From Melampsora larici-populina 98AG31 (Eukaryota > Basidiomycota > Pucciniomycetes > Pucciniales > Melampsoraceae): a stretch of DNA of 64,000 nucleotides. The stretch lies in the NCBI RefSeq assembly GCF_000204055.1, contig NW_006768797.1, forward strand, positions 691,380-755,379, written 5' to 3'. The notes beneath the pieces are model-generated. The model did no database searches, had not been told where the DNA came from, and saw only the letters and a program-made list of their open reading frames with translations. This document shows, in pieces, positions 57,961 to 64,000 of the stretch; within the stretch, counting starts at the first letter, position 1, and the number at the start of each line of letters is the position of its first letter. Position numbers and translations under genes: made by a program.

Positions 57961-60900
57961 ATAGAAGAGCAATGCAAAGGGCACATGATAACCTTGCCAT
58001 ATCTGCCACCTCTTGTGTACCCAAGCAATGCTTAGAACTCAGCATAATCTACCTTGGTGTGATGGATTTTTCATAACACTATGGTAGACTGTTGCAAGTA
58101 CTTACCATGTTGTACTGTTATGGTCACAGACAACCATATTCAAGGGTTTGATTTGGTACAGTGGGACCGTTACACACCATACCACACTTAAGAAAAAGAG
58201 TGGTGAAAGGATTTCAACAAGAGGCAAGAAGCTGTAGATCAATCTGCACTCTGCAATAGCAATAAGGTCAAATTTTATTGTGTTGCATAGCAATTGCAGT
58301 ATTGCCCATACCACCTGCCCAGAGCTGAGGAGCCCTATGTCACCAGGAGTTTTGGTCTCACCACTGAGGGGAGCAAGGTGTTTTGAATAAAAGATAGAGG
58401 GGTAGATATCATGTATTATCAAGAAACTTCTGGAAGCCATGCCCATCATGGAGAGCTCAATGCACTGAAGGATTTTTTTACCTCCATATTGCAGAGTGCA
58501 GGCTCTGCTATATATAGCAGGGCAATTGTGGTATCTCTACAAGTGGGCTCATTGTCTTTCTGACAGCAGGGAAGGGTTTGGTTCTGTGGTCTTTCTGACT
58601 ATCCAAATTTTGAACTGTACAGGCCTAATGATGTAACAAAGAAACTACAAGTGATGTGGCATAAGATCCTACATAGTCAACTCTGAAACTGTGAAATGTG
58701 TCAAACCTTTTGGCCGAGTTTCCTGCCAACACATCATAACAGAACTTGAATGCAGGTGAGTCTTTGATAAATCAAGGAGCTTAGGTTCTCCCAAGAGCTA
58801 ATAAAATTGAAAGCTGGCAGGTCAAAACCTTTTGATAAAGAGAGTGCAGATGAATGTGTCAAACTTTTCAACTGAATTCCCATCATAACAGAAGGCAGGT
58901 GAGTCTTTGATAAATCAAGGAGCTTATATTCTCCTGAGAGCTAAGAAAAGTGAAAGCTGGCAGGTCAAAACCTATTGATAAAGAGAGTGCAGATTGAGTG
59001 AGAAAAGAAGTAGGAAAATTTGCCTGCACTTCTTCTCTTGTCCTGCCACTCTCCATATAAATTTGCACCCCCTTACATGTCAATTCATGTGGGATCACAA
59101 GTTTTGTAATTTTAGGCACACCAGGGGGCTCCTTTTGGGCTTTTCAAAGGTGCACCCCTGGTGGGGGTGTGGAATGCTCCCTCAGGGCATATAAAAATCA
59201 AATAAAGGTTCAAAGAATGCAAATTTAGAGGCACCAAAGCTGTTTATAGTGTGTATTTATTTATGATGTCTACTTCAATGGTTGCCTTGAATGTAGATAC
59301 AGCATCTAAATGTCAAAAAGGTACAACGTAACCACATGGATTTTTCCTGGTGCTTGAGTCTGCAAATTTGTTTATTGGTCCTCCAACTACAGCATGTGTT
59401 CCACCTTTTCATACTACCTTTCAAGTTGAAAAGTCTTCCACTTTGTTTGGTCCATCCACCCTAACATTTTCTTTTCATCTTGATGTCCTTTTATTCCTTT
59501 GTTTCCTCTCTGTCCATTGATGCACATACAGTGCAATTTATCCAAAGTTGATTTGCATTTGGTGAATAGAATTTCTTTGATTGTGTCTATCAATGAGTTT
59601 ATTCATCTCATTCCTCTTCAAGGTTGTGTTACCCATCTTTATGTCAAAGCAATATGATTCATATGTAGCACACATATGTTCATTCAATTTTCCTTTGAAT
59701 TGTCTTATATTTTTTGCTTTTTGCTCTCACCAATCATGCTTTTCAAAAAGCACCTGATTTTAAGTCCTGTATAACATCCTGCTTTTCAATTCCATCCTCC
59801 TTTGTTTGTCTACTTGATTTCAATCTCCGTATAGCAGCTATCCTGCTCTTAAATCATGTTGTCATTTGATTGTTCATTTTTATTCAAAGCACTTCAGTTC
59901 AAGCTCAGTATGAAATGTGACCTTTGCTAAGAATTGTCTCACTCCCCAATGCATCTTACCCCTCCTCAACTTCAATAACCCAATTTGACTCTACCCTGCT
60001 TGCTTTTATACCTTGCTCACATATACCCCATCAATCTCTACAGAAATTCTCCTTTCCTTTCCAACATTATCCAACTTTTTCAAAAAACTGTCATCTTTGC
60101 TTCTCTTTATCTTTTCAAATTTAACTGGAAATGTCTATCACCAACTCTTCCAATACAAAGATTAAGAATAGAATTTTGCATCTTGCATGTTTCAGGTCCA
60201 ATGCATGTTTATAAGATTGTTGGTCTTAACAGTTATTGCATTTGAATTTCTATGAAGTGTACCTTGGTGTGCAATGGATGAGATGAGATGATGTAACAAA
60301 CATAATTGTGGTTAATTAAGGAAGTACTGGGCAGGCCAAAGAGAGTGTGCTCTGGGTGGACAATTGTTTTTATAGTGAAAGGAGAGGTTTATCACACATC
60401 ACCTGAATAGTGCAACAATTGGGCATGGTAGCAGTACAAGAAGAACATAATGAAGTTGTGTAAAACAAACTTGCAGGCCCCCTGTTGCGGCATGCCTGCC
60501 TGTTTGTAGTTCATCACAAAAAAGTTCTGAAATTGGGTATGGTGGTGTGGTCATGAGCTTTTCCTGTCAATGGACAAATGGAAATATTTCCATTGGTTTC
60601 CATGCACAGATATTGACAAGCCCCCCAGAGTTGATCTTTCTGTCAATGTGTGGTGTATCTTGTTTGGATGAGTACATTGAGTTTGTGTCAAGGTGGTTTA
60701 TAGGAAGCCACCTTGCTTTACCTTGCAAATTAAGAATATTACATGATAGGACACGCCAACCCCCAATCTGGCCTGAGCTGATCACACTCCCCCAGGGAGC
60801 ACCCTCATGGGGGTGCACTCTCACGCCACACTCACCATGTGAATTTCAATGGTGCTTGAGTATCTCCTGCAACTTACACAAACAGATTGAAATGTACTGA

Positions 60901-61650
60901 TGTGTAACATTGCAGGATTGTGAAACACTTTCAGTATCCCAATTGCACACATGATGAAATTTTGAGTGTATTAGATAATAATATGAAGTGAATAGACCTA
61001 GCAAAGACAAAGAATGTAGGCATCAGTCTTGAGTGCCATCACAATGTTCCAGTCTGTCTATGCATTTTTAAGCCAAAAGGCTTATTTGAGAGCTACAAAG
61101 TAAGCAGGCATCTATAGTGATTGAACATGGCATCTTTTCTTGGGCTGGTTTCTATATGTGGAAGTGGGTTACAATATTGAATGTCAATCAGGATATCAAT
61201 GGGGCATGTAGTGATTGCTTCATAATATATGTGTAGCCCATCTTCCTTCATCAGTAATAAAATAGTTTATTTACTTCTTTAAAATACAGTCAATCAAGAT
61301 TCTGTTGACAACCATTTTTGATAGCAATACAGGCTATGTTATGACCATAACATTTTATTTGTACTTGGACAGCTCAGTGTTTTCACCACCACCACCATCC
61401 CATCTCATTGTTCAATACTCACACTCTCCACTTTAATCTATTCCATTTACTCTATATCCATTAGTACATCTTGCAATCATGTTCATCAAGTATACTATAG
61501 TGCTCAAATTCAAGTTATAGCCCTCAATGGATTTTTAGCCTGACAGACAATTCACTACACAAAATATAATATTTTCTAAGCAGAAAATATAAATACTGAC
61601 ATGCAAAATATTGAGCAGTCAGGAGGAGAGAGAAAGATACAAAAAAATAT
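57961..61650. other. Extremely CpG-depleted spacer
   Basis: I count only seven CG dinucleotides in about 3.7 kb, while TG and CA are abundant. No gene is supported. Reading frames of 60-120 codons exist but lack domains and start context. The pattern is that of old repeat DNA worn down by deamination of methylated CpG. Confidence 0.75.
58698..58996. repeat. Two imperfect tandem copies of about 140-160 bp
   Basis: Both units contain GTGTCAAAC, GCAGGTGAGTCTTTGATAAA, GAGCTAA and GAAAGCTGGCAGGTCAAAAC, ending TTGATAAAGAGAGTGCAGAT. The first begins at about 58698 and the second at about 58857. Confidence 0.75.
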
Positions 61651-61659
61651 GCATATTGT

Positions 61660-61880
61660 TCCCATCAACGCCTGAAACGTCCAGCTGCAAAAAGCAGCAG
61701 CGGGGTGGCAGCGGGGCGGTCCGCCCCGCTGCCGCTCCAGAAATTTTGGGGTAGGGGGCCTACCCAATCCACCTTTGCTGCCTCTGTCAAAATCTGCTTG
61801 GGGCGGAGCGCAGAAAGAGCGCAGCGGCGCCAAAGTTCCGCTTTGACACCTGCACAGAGCACCTTGCAGCGATCCTGCAG
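61660..61880. repeat. GC- and CpG-rich island with a perfect palindrome
   Basis: An abrupt GC-rich patch follows the CpG-poor spacer. At 61707-61733, GGCAGCGGGGCGG and CCGCCCCGCTGCC pair perfectly around one T. Other paired blocks include GCAAAAAGC and GGCGCC. It resembles the GC patches at 18600-18870 and 30380-30540 in texture. It may be a recently arrived repeat. Confidence 0.6.
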
Positions 61881-62437
61881 TCTGATATCTCAAGCCAATA
61901 AAATAACAACAACACACAGGGATCATATGACCATATCAGACTAGATCCGACTGAATCTCACCTCCCTCCACCATCAAACAACCCAAACGCTGACCTGATT
62001 CCTCTCAATCAACCCTAATACCCTTCCTTCCATCAACAAACAACCCCAAAAACCTTTGGAATGCGACACGATCATCTTCTATCAATCACGATCATTGACA
62101 CGCACCCCATCTAATCGATTCTAAAGCTTGAGTTTGTCATGTTTGGTGTGTCAAAGCCCTTTTTCCAGCTCATTTCCTCATCTTCGTATCCAAAAGACAC
62201 AAGAAGTTTTTTTTTCAACTCCTTTTGTGTGTGCCAGGCAACAATGACTGAATCTTCAGTGAACACAACATACTCTCAGGCCCTTTCGATCTATATAAGG
62301 TCAGCCTTCCTCTCTTTTGTTCCCGTTTTTCCCTCAACAAAACCGTCAATTAAATATTTCCCCAAAGATAATCAACTGACACATTTGTCCCTTCCTTTCC
62401 GTTTGAATTATTCTTACAACCCTTTGATTTCATTAAA
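61881..62437. promoter_or_regulatory. Leader region of the hAT element remnant
   Basis: No gene. Contains CTATATAAGG at about 62290-62299, a TATA-like box roughly 140 bases before the transposase ATG. The left end of the hAT element was not found. Confidence 0.35.
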
Positions 62438-64000
62438 ATGGCAAATTCCGTATCTAGTCTTGCTCCACCTTCATCGCATAATGGCCCTACCCTACGCCCA
62501 CAAAGCCCCAGTAGTCCCAAGCCAGGATTCGTTGTTCAGTCCCCAGATTCACGTGTTTCTCTACACCGCCCTTCCAGCAATAGCGATCTAGATTTAAATG
62601 GTCATGATATAGATACCCCATATGTTCCTGACCAATATGCCACCGAGTCTGATTTTGAATCAGTTGTAGAAATAACTCAATTTGAAGATTTTTTGAAGAT
62701 GTTACCGAAGAAAAAAAAAGAAAACTCAGCCTTTAAAGCCAAAGCCTCGTACCAAAGGTCGTCCAAGAGGCTCTGGTGCATCTGTTAACTTACCTCGAGC
62801 GCCTATCAAGAAGCGTAAGAAAGCTGCTGTACCTGTAAGTGCGTTTTCATAATTTGGTCTTCATGCTTACACTGACACCTCATCTTCAAAACATCCCGAT
62901 AATTCTAGGTTGGAATACCAGACGGCATTGATATTAACCAAGACTCTGACATCGAGGTCATTGAGACTGAAGGAGTCGGGCGTGGTCGACTCGCGGCCTT
63001 ATTACAGTTCTTTTGTCCTCCTGTCCACATCAAAAAGGAGGTTAGTCTTTTCACTTATTCATTTGTCTCCTCCGTTTTTCTTCTTTTTTTGCTCACTTTT
63101 TAATATCCTTCTTTCATTTCTTCTTTTCTTTCGATTCCTTTTTCTCCTCCCTTTCTTTTTAGACCGGAAATGATCCCCAAGGATACAGATGCCGTTGGTG
63201 TGACGGACTATTTGCCCATGGCTATCGCTCTTATCACAACCTTTATGCTCACCGGGACGGTGGTAAGGGCCGATCTCCTTGCCCCCACCGAGCTCGAGCC
63301 ATCAATGCAGGCTGTGTTCTTCCACCCACCTGGGCTCAAGAACAAGCAGCAATCGCGGCAGCCTCGAACGAATCCAATGGTCAAATGACCCTTGACTCAT
63401 TCCTATCATCAGCCACTTTCAGTGTTGACTTGTGCAACACTGTCTTGGTGATGTGGATCCTCAAACACGCTCTCCCGTTTAACCAATTCTATGATGTTCC
63501 CCTCCGTGCCGCTTTTAAACTTGCCAATTGACGTGCTGAACTTAGAACTCCTACTTGGGCTGCTGGTGTCGCCAAGCAACTGTACTTTAGCTGGAGCTCG
63601 GCTGCAATCAACTTGGTATTGGTAAGTCAATAAAATCGATTCTTTCTTCAATTGTTTTCGTGATCTAACCGATTTTTATAACAGAACAACAAGGGCAAGT
63701 TTTCCCTGGTCCACGATGTTTGGACTACCAAGGGTAATCGGTACGCCTTTATCGGTGTTTCAGCAAATTATATCGACGATCAGTGGAACTATCAAACAAT
63801 TCACCTCACCTTGAAATTAGTTGCTTGGAACAAGTATGGATATCTGTTGGCACAACCGGTGGCACGCTTTTTGATAGCAAACGATCTTCACAGAAAGATA
63901 AGTTCTGTCTTTCCATCATTGATTCACACTTCAATATCGTTCAACTTTGCTAATTTTTTCAATTTTTGTTTGATTACATGTTAGGTCAGACTACTGACTC
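62438..64000 (+). pseudogene. hAT-superfamily transposase with BED-type zinc finger, decayed and cut by the window edge
   Basis: Pieces at 62438-62834, 62909-63040, 63163-63621, 63685-63901 and 63985-64000 join with good splice sites. A finger-like motif YRCRWC...HNLYAH is followed by hAT-type blocks (VPLRAAFKLAN, FSLVHDVWTTKGNRYAFIGVSAN, QTTDS). Two lesions are visible. The frame changes at the run of nine A at 62711-62719, after which a clean KR-rich sequence appears in another frame. An in-frame TGA stands at 63529-63531. The C-terminal half lies beyond the window. As it stands it should not give a full transposase. Confidence 0.75.

Noticed and set aside
60547..60900. 117-codon frame in the CpG-poor spacer
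   Set aside because: No domain, no splice context, and codon pattern follows the deaminated background.

Overview
The window is nuclear DNA of a basidiomycete fungus, most likely a rust fungus (Pucciniales). Host genes carry many short introns (about 60-135 nt, GT..AG, often with a CTAAC-like branch site). The proteins are typical fungal ones: a Bck1-type MAPKKK, the GPI acyltransferase Gwt1, a siderophore transporter and a heme-thiolate peroxidase. The space between them is AT-rich and full of DNA transposons. The rust assignment is inference from the style of the transposon proteins and genome texture; basidiomycete is firmer.

Layout. 1-4.7 kb: a stack of nested MITEs. 4.7-9.9 kb: BCK1-like MAPKKK gene (+). 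9.9-12.7 kb: AT-rich spacer with one more MITE. 12.74-17.97 kb: a complete two-gene PIF/Harbinger transposon (Myb/SANT-like gene on +, DDE transposase on -). 18.95-30.13 kb: an 11.2-kb CACTA transposon, complete from CACTA end to CACTA end with an ATA target duplication. It encodes a TNP2-type transposase, an acidic-tailed accessory protein, a small unknown protein and a fragment of a host SUN-domain (Slp1/SUCO) gene. 30.9-33.3 kb: siderophore MFS transporter (+). 34.9 kb: tRNA-Glu (-). 35.1-37.2 kb: GWT1 (-), divergent from a UBA + BIRC6-like E2 gene at 37.7-41.1 kb (+). 41-46.8 kb: CpG-poor spacer with MITEs and a tRNA-Val. 46.8-48.8 kb: secreted heme-thiolate peroxidase (-), divergent from a HUT1/UAA nucleotide-sugar transporter at 49.7-51.1 kb (+). 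51.9-53.3 kb: NUDT19-like Nudix hydrolase (+). 54.5-57.0 kb: USP36-like deubiquitinase (+). 57.7 kb: a second tRNA-Glu (+). 57.96-61.65 kb: a stretch almost without CpG, ended by a GC-rich palindromic island. 62.4 kb to the right edge: a decayed hAT transposase with a BED-type finger.

The splice models below were built by hand. Most close in frame from start to stop, which supports them, but none has transcript evidence. The observations most worth a second look are the host SUN-domain fragment inside the CACTA element, the MITE nest in which virtual removal of each insert restores the inverted repeat of the element around it, the two apparently intact autonomous transposons, and the extreme CpG depletion of old spacer DNA beside CpG-rich young elements.
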